NCBI GenBank assembly: GCA_015179025.1
Contig: WHUX01000171.1
Location: forward strand, 1 to 64,000
Source: Terfezia claveryi
Taxonomy: Eukaryota > Ascomycota > Pezizomycetes > Pezizales > Pezizaceae
Reading direction: 5' to 3'
Length of the DNA: 64,000 nt
Below, piece by piece: positions 10,229 through 20,304 of the stretch. The stretch's first letter is position 1. The number at the start of each line of letters is the position of its first letter. Made by a program: the position numbers and the translations under genes. The notes below the pieces were generated by a model. That model ran no database searches. It was not told the DNA's origin and saw only the letters and a list, made by a program, of their open reading frames with translations.

Positions 10229-11474
10229 TTAGAATCTGCTGGACAGGTTCCTAAGTCCGTCAATCCGAAGTACGCGTCTCTGTCCTATCTCATCAGCAAA
10301 TGTCGTAAAGCTGACGCCCGCCCAGAAATAAAGACCGCCTTCCAACTTCGTAACCGTGTGAGCTACACAGTGCCGAATCCGTTTTACAAACGGATTGAGT
10401 ATGTACGGTACGCAGATGACTGACTTGTCGGCGTTGGGGGTCCCTATCATGGTCAGTTTAGGTACCTAGCTTCAGTACTTAGCACTGCTTTGAACGGAAT
10501 GATAAAAAATAATGTTGTAATCCAGGACAAAATTTTGTCATGTGTGAACTGGTATAGGCGATCTGATTCATCAACCACCTTTTTCAACTCGATTGCCATT
10601 CGCAGTCCACCACGTAAGTTTCTGGCATTCACGTAGTGGGTTGGGGCAATTATGATGTCAGTGGTGCCCTTAAGTAAATAGCCCGTGTTATTGTTTCCCC
10701 CAAAAGAAAAGTTAAGGAAGTCCCTTTTGCCTGAAACGGAAAGCATTTGCATCTTTGATGGTAGCGAGATAGTATTATTAAGCCAGGACAAGCACCTATC
10801 CATTTGTGCATCTTCTTTGTCTGGACCCCACCCCATTGAAACTTTTCAACTTCCTTGTCCGTGCGAAGAACTTCGAATTGCATGACGTTCGGTTCTTTCA
10901 AGCCCAAGTATTGCATGATGCTTCGGTATTGAGTATTAGAGGCTGTCGAAATGGAAACCTTCTATCTTCACTTTGCGAAGCGCTAAAGAATATTAATGTA
11001 AGCCAACGAAGAAAAGAAACAATCTACATAGAACGCCTACCTTTCAGGGTCTTCCCTATCGCAAGTTGGCCCTCCTCTAACGCATCCAACTTGCGCTTGA
11101 TGCCTTCATCTTTCTCCAAGTTGGGAGTGATGATAGGGACAACTGGAAGTATTGTCAGCGTACCTTGCTTGGGAGCTTCTATAAAGACATGTATGTGATC
11201 CTCAAGAGGCTCCTCTGGGAATGCCTTGCTGATTTTCTGCATGGTATGTAGCTTTTTGGCATCTGCAGGCCTGGACTGAGGTGTTTCGTCGTCCTGAACT
11301 AGTACTGGGATAGCTAGCTGGAGAAGATCCGCATCGATACCTTTCAAAATGTTTGGTTTTTTTTGGAACAATAAGCTCCTTGAGTGTACTGATCGTCTGT
11401 GCCCTGCTAATGTCCACTAGAAAAGCATGCTCAGAGATTTGACCATCGAGAAGGGCGGATATTGGCGTAGCCAA
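10229..11474 (-). pseudogene. Crinkler-like (CRN) effector-type gene, header plus PD-(D/E)XK-like nuclease, frameshifted
   Basis: Minus strand, ATG at 11474. The N-terminal part has the ubiquitin-like CRN header layout: ISTLKELIV, then IDADLLQLAIPV, then AFPEEPLEDHIHVFIEAP. A 98-bp intron fits well at 10943-11040 (GTAGGC donor, CGACAG acceptor, frame kept). Downstream comes a long segment with GTTDIIIAP and, after a gap, LRMAIELKK: a D...ExK pattern typical of the restriction-endonuclease fold in CRN C-termini. Two breaks are visible. A run of eight T (plus strand, 11357-11364) shifts the header frame by one base, and a doubled five-base word near 10830 shifts the frame ahead of the nuclease part. 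A stop near 10453 separates the last 74 codons. Family members are thought to be secreted or translocated effectors or conflict nucleases in fungi and oomycetes; activity here is not supported because the frame is broken, unless the homopolymer is a sequencing error. Confidence 0.7.
10943..11040 (-). other. Probable intron of the CRN-like gene
   Basis: On the minus strand this 98-bp segment begins GTAGGC and ends CGACAG. Removing it joins two open stretches in phase (one base of the codon before, two after). The length is typical of fungal introns. Confidence 0.6.
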
Positions 11475-11610
11475 GGCTACTATTTATACACTATTTTTTT
11501 TCTTGAATTAATTTAGGCGGAATGACCTCTGATGCATAACACCATGGGATTGTCAGAAACGGTTGGTATGGATCACGTGAGTGGAAACCCGTCGGTCACG
11601 TTAATACATA
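11475..11610. other. Upstream region of the CRN-like gene up to the transposon
   Basis: Holds a ctattttttttcttgaatt tract just upstream of the CRN start and the TA dinucleotide (11609-11610) that is the target of the adjacent pogo element. The promoter of the CRN-like gene therefore abuts a transposon end within about 140 bp. Confidence 0.45.
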
Positions 11611-11657
11611 CAGTTCTTGGCCTAGCTATGATCCATGGCGGTGCTATGATCCATGTC
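11611..11657. repeat. Left terminal inverted repeat of the pogo element
   Basis: 47 bp, pairing with 14159-14205. It contains the word gctatgatccatg twice in direct orientation, a likely transposase-binding iteration. Confidence 0.92.
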
Positions 11658-11793
11658 AAACATCCCTGCTGCCAACCCCCTCGTCGCCTTTCTTAACGCA
11701 TATCTCCAGGCCTAGGAGGTTGTGGCCCCTCCCACACATACCGTTCGTTTCACCAGCGCTAGCACAATCAAACCTGCTTATACAACCCCTGAA

Positions 11794-13868
11794 ATGCCTA
11801 AATATCCGGAAGCAGTTATGCAAAAAGCGATGCAACATGCCCGTAGAGAGCCCGATATACCCATCCTTCGATTAGCACAGCTATATGGTGTTGACAAGAC
11901 CACACTGGGTCGCAGAGTGAAGGGGAAGCAGGTCAAGCAATCTAATGCACGGCGTAATGACCAGTTGTTCTCTCCGGGTGAGGAGAATGCAATTATCGAT
12001 CACTGTGATACCATGGGAAAGCTGGGATTTCCGGTCTCTAAATCTATGCTAGTGCAGCTTGCACAAGATATGCTCAACAAGCGGCCAATCAGCCTCAGCA
12101 GTCAACAACAAACTATCAAAGGCACTACGGCCAAGGATATGGAGAATGCAAATAAGGTCCACATTATTGGGGGCCATTGGTTTGATCGGTTCATGCGTCG
12201 GCATCCGGATTTTAAGTTGGCATTTGTACAATATCAAGAGCGAGGACGGAAAGCAGCTGCTGATCCAGAGGTACAGCAACATTTCTTCAGGTTACTGGCC
12301 AATCTTGTGCGTCGACAAGGTATTAAAGAGGATGATATCTGGAATTGTGATGAGAAGGGTATTACTATGGGTCGAAATGGAGCTCGAGATATGGCGATAG
12401 TAAGAGTAGGACATCGAGGGTATGCGGTAACTGAGGGATCATGGGAATTCTGCAGTGTGCTAGAAACAATCAGTGCTATAGGGCAAGTTCTACCTCCCTT
12501 TATTGTATGGCAAGGCAAAACCCACCGTGAGTCATACTATCAACTAGGAGAAGGGGGGGGGTGCATGCTCGTGATGCAACATTTGCGGTTTCACCTAGTG
12601 GATATATGGATAATGAGCTTGGATTGGAGTTTATCAAACACTTCAATACTCATACACAGACGAGCACGCAGGCTCATACACAGACGAGCACGCAGGCTCA
12701 TGAGCAGCGAGCACGAGTGCTCATTGTTGATGGACATGCATCACATGTTGCCTACCCAGTTGTTGACCATGCTCTCAAGCAGAATATTCATGTCATATGC
12801 TTGCCTTCCAAAAGCACCCACCTACTACAACCTCTTGATGTTGGCTGCTTCGGTATTTTGCAGAAGGCTTACCAACACAACCTCCGTGAATGGATCCACC
12901 TAAATCCACTTGCAGTCCTCCGCAAGTCCGACTTTCTTGAGATCTTATTTCCAGTGTGAGATAAGGTATATACAGTGGCAATCATTACAGCAGCATTCAG
13001 GGCTTCTGGCTGTTGGCCTATTGATATTCTTGCAGCTCGTGGAGGCCTCCCCCCTCCTCTACCACCAACTGAGGCTAGTGCTATTATGATGGCGCAATCT
13101 GAGACATCTACATTAAATATCCGTGCACTGGATACCCCCATTCAGCTTCGTGCTATGGCAAACAATATAGAGGCAGCTATTCCTGAGATAACAGCCTCTG
13201 CTCGAAATCTCCTACATGCATTTGTTGATACAGCCACACAAAAGGTTGCTGAATATCGAGATATTAACCCTCGTGCGGTGACCCTCAACAAGCTCCGGAA
13301 TGGCAAGGTTCGTAGGAATAAAACCAGCAAGAAACATCTTGGCAATATGGCGAGAGTGATAGATCGTCGAATGGTTGATGCAGGGTTAAAAGAAATTGCT
13401 CGAAAAGAGGCTGCAGATATAGTAGCTGAAGAGGCCAAAATAGCACGGAAAGCAGAGGCTGTTGCTAGAAAGCTTGCTAAAGAGCAGGCTATGCAACAGA
13501 AGAAGGCTGCTCGAGAGGTACAGGCTGTGCTGGAGGCTCAATGGAAGGCAGATTATACTGCAGCTGAGGCTGCGTGGCGTATTGAACGGGATCAGGCCCG
13601 TCTAGAGCATAAGAAGCCTCCAAAAAAGCCGGTGAAGCCACCTAGACCTAAGGTGGTTGCAGATAATATGGTGGGTGGAGATCAAGGTTTGGAGGGTGTT
13701 GGGAGTGTAGAGAATGAAGAGGCTCAAACCGCAGAAGAGCTGGAGGCCACGGAGGATCAAGATGCAGAAGAATTGGCTGATATGGTTCGAGAGCTCGAAA
13801 TAGCCGAATTTTGCAATGTAAGTGCCAATATTCTATACCGCCCCATAGCATGCTATACCACCCTATAG
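11794..13868 (+). pseudogene. Pogo/Fot1-type DDE transposase, frameshifted
   Basis: From the first ATG at 11794 the protein has a helix-turn-helix (IPILRLAQLYGVDKTTLGRR), a CENP-B-like second HTH region, GHWFDRFMRRHP, and then the catalytic DDE_1 core: first Asp in IWNCDEKG (near 12345), second in VLIVDGHASH (near 12730) and third in HLLQPLDVGCFG (near 12835). Two frameshifts break it: one in or near a run of nine G at 12553-12561, one near 12955. A 24-bp word is doubled at about 12650-12700 (QTSTQAH repeated) between the first and second Asp. The last part (12975-13868) encodes a lysine- and alanine-rich, probably coiled-coil tail ending in an acidic stretch. All three catalytic Asp are present, so the lesions are few and probably recent. 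Confidence 0.85.
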
Positions 13869-14158
13869 CTATATACTGTATTCTAACATCAATATAGATA
13901 GTAAATTAAGGTTTTGGCAGTATGTAGGCTTTTCTATTTATGATATCTATAGATGGGGGGTCATATTGTATGTGGGGGGGGTATTGTACTATTTTGGAGG
14001 TGGATTTGTGTGTATGGTGATTTCACATAAGTTATTCCACTAGCCAGTATGCGTATATTGTAGAGCATATTCAATAGTATTGACAAACAATTTACCCGAT
14101 CTATCGAGGAAACATACCTAGAGTAGTGTGCTGGGATATGACTTGCGGCAGGGGTAGC

Positions 14159-14205
14159 GACATGGATCATAGCGCCGCCATGGATCATAGCTAGGCCAAG
14201 AACTG
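14159..14205. repeat. Right terminal inverted repeat of the pogo element
   Basis: Reverse complement of 11611-11657 except for one base (c for t at position 32 of the repeat). It ends ccaagaactg and is followed by the TA target. Confidence 0.92.
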
Positions 14206-14912
14206 TAGGTAGCTAGAAAATTGGGCGGTGCAGATAAGCTAAGAATTGGGATACGTGCCACAGGTGTGCGTTGACACCCCATCAATACAACAGCTGTGGC
14301 TCAACACTTCATCCAGAGCGCTCAGGGTAACGCAAGAACTTGGTTGGCACAACACTAGGTAGTGGAGGTGAGTGCTCTAGATGAAGTGTTGAGCCACAGC
14401 TGAGAACCACTTTGACGGCAGATTTCTCAACAACTACAACTTCCCCTAATATATCTAAGCTACCTGCTTCATCGCTAAGATACCCTTTATTAGCTTTGGT
14501 ATAAGATAGATGTAAATTCCTGATACCTGCACTGCCATCCAAATTTCAAAGCCAGGTCTAATATCCTATAATGATATGCAAGTCCTTAATGGAGCTCTCT
14601 GTACTCCGTAAGTTCAAATTAGCTTTCTCCACATAGGCTTGGCATCAATGAAGGCTTTTGCATACTCTGTACTTTAGCAGATACTGCATATGGCAATATA
14701 GGGAATTTCAAGACGCTTTGCACCCAAAAAAGCTATTTAGGGTAGGAGACGAGCAACAGTATAGGCAAAACGAATCTACATAGCTGGTATAAAACCAACC
14801 AGACTAGTATAAAATACATTGTCTTTAAAACCCGTTTTGGAGCCGAATCTGCATGTGGTGCATATGCATTCATATGCAGTATTCCGTATGATAGCTGATA
14901 ATGTTGGTTTGT
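14206..14912. other. Sequence between the pogo element and the nuclease-type pseudogene
   Basis: A 21-base word, gatgaagtgttgagccacagc and its near reverse complement, occurs at about 14288-14318 and 14380-14400, forming an imperfect inverted repeat. A minus-strand open piece at 14309-14542 may be a far 3' fragment of the next gene or unrelated. No complete gene. Confidence 0.35.
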
Positions 14913-16361
14913 TTATGCTGCGAAAGGTCTTTCATACTGATCTGGATGATACCCCGACCACCCCCCTAGCACTCCCACTGAACCCCCGTCACCTTCACTT
15001 GCCACCTCTACAAAAATCTCCTTATCCTCCTCATCCTCCTCATCGTCCTCCTTGTCCCCATCCTCCCCATCACAATGCTTATTACTATAGACCTTCACAA
15101 AGACGTTCCTGTTAAAATCATGAATCTTATTGTAACTCGTTGCATCACCCTTTGTAGGACTTGTATTCGGGGAGGATTTTGCACCGGTTCTCACGAGAGA
15201 GACAATCCAAGAGAAAATAAGATGCACGTTATGACTAGAGCGGGAATCGTATACCTTAGACTCGAGAACTGCATTCTTATGGTCTATTGCCATCAAGGTA
15301 TATCGATAGCTATCGGAGTAGAAGCCTTAAACAATATCATTGATTTTGTCATTTTGTCTTCTAAGGTGTTTCATGATAATAACGTAGGTGAGTAGTTGGT
15401 ATCTCGCTGAACTGAACGTACTTCACTTCAACGGCAAGTAATGCTCTCCCATGGTTGATGAATTTATGGGGACTATATGCAATGCCCCAATTAGCCTTAC
15501 CGGTTACTCTTATCTTTCTAGGATGGTTAGCATCACTTGTATCTACTATCTCCACACTTAGATCTAATTCTGAGTAAATGACGAGTTCCTATGGTTTTCG
15601 CTGCTGTAGTGTTAATGGCCTAAGTTCTGGTGCCGAGGGGAAGGGTGTTGATGATACAGAGTCATCAACATCCATAGATACTGATACTTTCTTATTGAAA
15701 TCAAGATCCTTCCTCTGCTCCTCCTTAATAAGTTCTCGAGCTGCAATTATTGCTTCTACCATCATTAGATCCATTCGTATCCGTGAAGTCGCTTCTGAAT
15801 CTTGATCATAGCCTGCTTTGAAAAGTTTTTCATACATGTACTCTGCAAGTGGCTTAGTACAAATATTATTGTGAAACAAACAGATATCATGTACAAGTAG
15901 GTCCTTAGATGGGAGTTTGCGGTGCTCTGCCTTATGAAGTAACCAAAGGGACTCGAGGTCCTCCTGGAAATCAAAAAGCTCGATTAACCTTTGTGCGGTG
16001 GCATCCCCTGCGGTCAACTTCAAATACCGTATGAGTAAAATAAATTGTAAGTCAGGTCAAGTCAGCGTACCACTTCAACTTCCGTATCCGCTTTCTGGAT
16101 CACTTTGCCTAGGACACGGATGATTGCCTCCTTATCTATGGTTGTTCCATCTGCGAGTCCGAAGAGTTGCTTGAGGACGAACGTGGTATTGATAGTAGAG
16201 GTCTTCCGAAGATCCTTCGCACGTTGCTCAAGGTCTGCATGCTTACCGAGGGCTTTAGCACTCATTATGTGGATTAGCTGGTCGTGCCGGTTTGATGGAA
16301 AAGAGAGATGGCCGTTTGCGCTACCTAGATCGTTAGCAAGGCCCAAGACGGGTCTTGGCAT
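14913..16361 (-). pseudogene. PD-(D/E)XK-type nuclease gene, CRN-effector-like, multi-exon and damaged
   Basis: Minus strand from the ATG at 16361. Open pieces at 16361-16062, 16023-15589, 15555-15361 and 15296-14913 read as one protein in order. The third piece has GKANWGIAYSPH followed about 15 residues later by LLAVEVKY, the D/N...ExK layout of a restriction-endonuclease-fold domain of the kind found in fungal CRN C-termini. The fourth has FSWIVSLV and SPNTSPTKG, then an acidic stretch (DKEDDEEDEEDKE) and the end. The gap at 16062-16023 could be a short intron. Between the third and fourth pieces a TAA interrupts an otherwise readable frame near 15330, so the copy is probably broken. No CRN header is visible at its start, so it may be a stand-alone nuclease. 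The family call rests on motif layout only. Confidence 0.5.
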
Positions 16362-16660
16362 GAGACTATGTTAGCAAAATGAGGCTCAACGAGCTTAGCT
16401 AAAACGCCCCAGTTTAAACGGTCGCAAGTTCAAACCTGAAATTATTCTGACTGATCAGAAAGTCGTTTAGGTTTTTGAATTAAAATATCAAAGTTTGAAT
16501 ACCCTTAGTGTTGAAAAGCACGTGAGCTAGAAGTCATCTTTGACGATTGCATCGGCCACTCACGTAGTCTCCACGTATTTACCTACTTATCTTTCCTTAG
16601 GCATCTACTGCGATATCTCCTTCATGCAAAGTATTCATGTATAGTCTCATGCCAAGACCC
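16350..16660. repeat. 19-bp perfect inverted repeat bounding a 311-bp segment
   Basis: gggtcttggcatgagacta at 16350-16368 is the exact reverse complement of 16642-16660. The left copy overlaps the start codon of the minus-strand nuclease-type pseudogene. It could be the ends of a small MITE or a duplicated promoter site; no target duplication is evident. Confidence 0.6.
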
Positions 16661-17182
16661 GAGCCCCGATTCATGTATATATAGAGGGTTGGGGATGGGG
16701 AACACCCTTCATTGGTGTAATAACTTAACAACTGAACAAGCAACTTAACTGAGCTTCTCACATACATTCGCACACTTACTTGTGCTCATGTACGGGTGAA
16801 GTGGTTCTTAGTTGACTATTCTCTTGCTACCATAACCTTGTCGTTGTGGGTTCGATGGTTCAATGAAGAGTAGGGTGGTTTCTATAAGAGCTATCTATCG
16901 TTCTGCATTATATACTTACTCATCCCCACCTCACTAGCCCTTCCTTCCCCTTCTGGTATTTCCGACCCCACATCGTCCCAATACCCCACATAAGTATGAA
17001 CCCCGAGTGCCAAGACCGCAGCCGCATGTGGGACCGACGATGTTTAATATAAAGGTAGCTCGATCCTATATAAAGGGATCTCCCCATCTCACCCAACACA
17101 CAACACAACACACCCGCAAGTGCAACCAGCCCATTGATAGCGCAACCAGACTTGCGAAGGTGTATACCACAAAGAGGTGCCC
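16661..17182. other. Upstream region of the APH-type gene
   Basis: Contains TATA-like words tatatatag (16676-16684) and ctatataaagg (17066-17076), with a CA-rich stretch (cacccaacacacaacacaac) just after the second. No gene. Confidence 0.4.
17066..17076 (+). promoter_or_regulatory. TATA-box-like site for the APH-type gene
   Basis: ctatataaagg lies about 107 bp before the ATG at 17183, on the right strand and at a reasonable distance for a fungal core promoter. The downstream CA-rich leader is typical of fungal 5' untranslated regions. Inferred. Confidence 0.45.
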
Positions 17183-17278
17183 ATGGCTCCTCAAGATCTC
17201 GTCGAACAGCTAGGGTCCACATCTGGGAGTGGAGAGGACTCAGGATGTGCAAATATCGGAGAGACACAATGACCACAG

Positions 17279-18814
17279 GTGAGTGCGGGGTTGCAGGAGG
17301 AACAGAATGCGGATGCTGATGCCGACGACAACGTGGATGAGGAAGAAGATGGTGAGGATCCACTGGAGAGCTTCCGCCCTGTGCTTTCACATCTGCGACT
17401 CGAAAGGCTTTCGGAGCTCGCCATTTCTCTCAAAACAGCCCTGGTAGGGGATGTTGAAAGTGGAAACTTAATGACCTGCACCATCAATCCACAACCCCTA
17501 GCCGGTGCCTACAACATCCTGTACCGTGTCACCTTCTCCGACAGTTCGGCGTGGGTTTTCAAGATCCCTGGCACCGGATACTCGCCGGAATGGTCAGAAG
17601 CGAGTGGGAGATGGCTCCGATCGGAGGCGAAGACGATGAATCTGATTCGAAAGCGTACGAGCATCCCAGTCCCAGAGGTTTTTGCCTTTGATTCTGGGCT
17701 CGATAACATTATCAATGCTCACTATATTGTCATGGAATTTGTTGATGGCATCCAAATGGCTGAGAGATGGTTCTCTACGGCGGACGGAAGCGAGCAGCTA
17801 TCTGACGATCTCTTGGAAGAGCGAAGACTCAAGTGGCTTAAAACGTTAGCGGAATACTCATATCAACTGGGGCAATTTACATTTGACAAATGTGGAATGC
17901 TGGAATTCAAGGACGATGAAGATTGGCCCACGAGCATTGGGCCCAGTGTACTATGTGATCTCGAAGGAGAAGCACCAAGGTTCCGCGAAATTGGTCCATT
18001 TTCTGATACCAAGTCTTACCTGCTTCAACTTCTTGATGTGAGCACTTCCGGCCGCCCTAGCTTCGATCTAGAATGGATTCTCCGATACTTCATTAATTCG
18101 ATTCCTGACTCCATTGCTAATGCTGAATTGAATGGACACCGGTTTGTTCTCAATCACCCCGATTTCGGTTTTCAAAATATCATTATTTCAAACGACAGTG
18201 ATTGCCGTATTTTAAGCATCATTGACTGGGATGGCATTGAAACCTCCCCCCTGTGTCTCGGTAATGAAGGATATCCACACTTTATAACCCGCGACTGGGA
18301 TCCATTGATTTATCACTATGATCCCAAGAATCCTGAGAGCAAAAAATGGGAGAACTCGCCTGAGCAACTTCAGCACTATCGAGAGATATTCGTGACATCT
18401 ATGCAGAGTTTGGTAGGTCCCGAGCGTGAATGCTTTACGAGGTACTCGCACATTTACCAAGCGCTGGCAATCGCAGCGGGCGACAAATATTGTCTTTCAG
18501 GAATTATTTTTATGCTTATTGAGAAGTGTCTGGAGGCGTCCACACAGAACGAGTCACAGAAGAAAGGTGGAGGGATACAGGAGGCGGAGGAGGCGGAGGA
18601 GCAGGAGGCAGAGGAGCAGGAGGCGGAAGAGCAGGAGGTGGAAGAGCAGGAGGTGGAGGAGCAGAAGGCGGAGGAGCAGGAAGAGCTCATGGTTTACGAT
18701 GTAATTGAAGCGTTGGCGGATGTAATTGAAACGTTTGTGGAGGATCAACCCGAGCCCTCGGCGGTCGAGCGGTTAAGGAAGGGATTCTTGAGGATTTGCG
18801 GCCAGGGTACGTGA
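17279..18814 (+). CDS. APH-fold phosphotransferase (aminoglycoside/choline kinase-like) family protein
   Basis: The open frame runs 511 codons. It has the kinase-like APH layout: Gly-rich turn, WVFKIPG (Lys), LRSEAKTMNLI (Glu), SIPVPEVFAFD, IVMEFVDG hinge, the catalytic H293-P-D295...N300 in LNHPDFGFQN, and IIDWDG with the metal-binding D316. This large fungal family is mostly of unknown substrate. The C-terminus carries a Glu-rich repeat (about codons 434-471). The start is uncertain: 17279 is a GTG, and no ATG follows until beyond the N-terminal lobe. An ATG at 17183 (MAPQDLVEQLG) is in the same frame but meets a TGA at 17270, so either an upstream exon joins by an intron ending near the CACAG at 17278, or the 5' end is damaged. 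From 17279 to the stop there are no lesions. Confidence 0.72.
   Translation: MSAGLQEEQNADADADDNVDEEEDGEDPLESFRPVLSHLRLERLSELAISLKTALVGDVESGNLMTCTINPQPLAGAYNILYRVTFSDSSAWVFKIPGTGYSPEWSEASGRWLRSEAKTMNLIRKRTSIPVPEVFAFDSGLDNIINAHYIVMEFVDGIQMAERWFSTADGSEQLSDDLLEERRLKWLKTLAEYSYQLGQFTFDKCGMLEFKDDEDWPTSIGPSVLCDLEGEAPRFREIGPFSDTKSYLLQLLDVSTSGRPSFDLEWILRYFINSIPDSIANAELNGHRFVLNHPDFGFQNIIISNDSDCRILSIIDWDGIETSPLCLGNEGYPHFITRDWDPLIYHYDPKNPESKKWENSPEQLQHYREIFVTSMQSLVGPERECFTRYSHIYQALAIAAGDKYCLSGIIFMLIEKCLEASTQNESQKKGGGIQEAEEAEEQEAEEQEAEEQEVEEQEVEEQKAEEQEELMVYDVIEALADVIETFVEDQPEPSAVERLRKGFLRICGQGT
18577..18690 (+). repeat. 15-bp coding minisatellite in the APH-type gene
   Basis: About seven imperfect copies of gaggagcaggaggcg encode EEQEA/EEQEV units. 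Because the period is a multiple of three, copy-number change keeps the frame, giving a length-variable acidic tail. Confidence 0.8.
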
Positions 18815-19663
18815 CTTAGTGCCCACATTCCTCTCGTTGAACGTCATTAGGACATGTGATGAAAGGCTCAAAATATTGACACTTACGCAGAAGAGTATCA
18901 AGATCGCCTTCCCTTTTTCACCGCCTCTGCAAAGACTTTCGCACCTTAATCCCCGGAGAAAGGGGTTCCGACGTATGACAAACTGAGATGCAATCGCGAG
19001 GGCCTAACCGAGTTTGATGGGACTGAACTGGAAGGTTTGGCAGGTACCCCATTTGTCTTTACTTGCTGTCTATAGTACTATCTGGGTAGCTCTTTCCTCC
19101 GATTGGATCGGAAGAATCTTCGTTTTCCATCCTTCCGTACTGTCGTGATGCACGGGAAAATATGCATTTCCGTATTCCGACTGTCTTTAGCTATAGAGGT
19201 ATAGAAGAGAAGAACTTGAACTTAGAAGAAACTGAAATCTCCTGTGCTTTACATTTCCACCCTCCGGTCAAAATAAGCTATTTTTTCATAGCCCTGACTT
19301 CTTGGTACATACATATCTTCGCTTGGTTATTTCGGTTTTCAATGATTTCGAGTTAAATACACACCGAGTAAGCTGAAAGTTTGGGAAATCCTTTCGGTAG
19401 GGGTAAGGCCTCCGCCAGTATTTCAGCTTCCTTTTTTATTATTTTTATTCTAATATTACTACTTCGGGACCCGCATTAAATCACTATAATTTGTTATCGC
19501 ATTCCCGAGGAGGACAATCCTTCGGGAAGACTCACTTTTGTATTCCTTGGTAAGAACTGAGAACTAGCCTCGTAGATGTTGGTGATGATGTTGCTACCAT
19601 TAGTTGACTCTAAAGTAAATATATGTATCAGCCACTTGGGCTGTTTCAATTATATACTTGAGA
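18815..19663. other. Intergenic, no gene seen
   Basis: Unique sequence with T-rich tracts (for example ttccttttttattatttttattc near 19430). A 64-codon open frame at 19162-19356 has no motif. Nothing else supportable. Confidence 0.4.
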
Positions 19664-20005
19664 CGTCTGAATACTCATGCCGGAGATGATTGAATTCCAC
19701 ATTCTTGGGATGCCTGAATTCCGCAAGCTCTAGATGTCTGAATTGCATGCTCTGGATGTCTGAATTGCAAGCTCGGGATGTCTGAATTGCATGCTCTGGA
19801 TGTCTGAATTGCAAGCTCTGGATGTCTGAATTGCAAGCTCTGGATGCCTGAATTCCGGATGCTCTAGATATCTGAATTGCATGCTCTAGATGTCTAAATT
19901 GCAAGCTTGGGATGCCTGAATTGCATGCTCTGGATGTCTGAATTGAATGCTCTAGATGTCTGAATTGAATGCTCTGGATATCTGAATTGCAAGCTCAGGA
20001 TGTCC
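19664..20005. repeat. 22-bp minisatellite
   Basis: About 14 tandem copies of a unit near ctgaattgcaagctctggat plus gt, with variants gcatgctctggatgt and gaatgctctagatgt. The left copies are the most diverged. Open frames through it encode only FRHLEHAIQ-type repeats. Confidence 0.9.
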
Positions 20006-20304
20006 AACAGCGCTCATTTGTCGTGCAGACTATGTCCAATGTAGGTACTGTTGCGTCATAAATCGGTTATGTAAATTTTGATGTAATTTTGGTTAGGTGA
20101 CGACTTCAAGCAATAATTCCATATGCAGTGGAATTTTGTTTTTCAAAGTACCTCTTTCTTCGAGACTAAAATTACCTACATGCACAACAAGCCATAATAG
20201 GGAGCGATAATATTTTTAGTAGCGTAGTCAAGGTGGCGAGGAGATCGCTAATGGAGCAGCCTAATCTCAAAAAAGAAAAAAACACTATCCTCATGCTTTG
20301 CACC

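Larger units (their letters stand above)
11611..14205 (+). mobile_element. Pogo/Fot1-type Tc1-mariner element, both ends present
   Basis: The element is 2595 bp. Its first 47 bases and last 47 bases are inverted repeats with a single mismatch, starting cagttcttggcctagctatg on the left. It is flanked by TA on both sides (11609-11610 and 14206-14207), the target duplicated by Tc1/mariner/pogo transposases. Inside is a plus-strand DDE transposase gene with frameshifts. The ends and duplication are intact, so it could still be mobilised in trans. Confidence 0.9.

Noticed and set aside
14819..15115. Pro/His-rich frame on the plus strand
   Set aside because: It is the complement of the acidic codons of the nuclease-type pseudogene.
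18426..18704. Arg-rich frame over the acidic repeat
   Set aside because: A frame-shifted reading of the 15-bp coding repeat of the APH-type gene.
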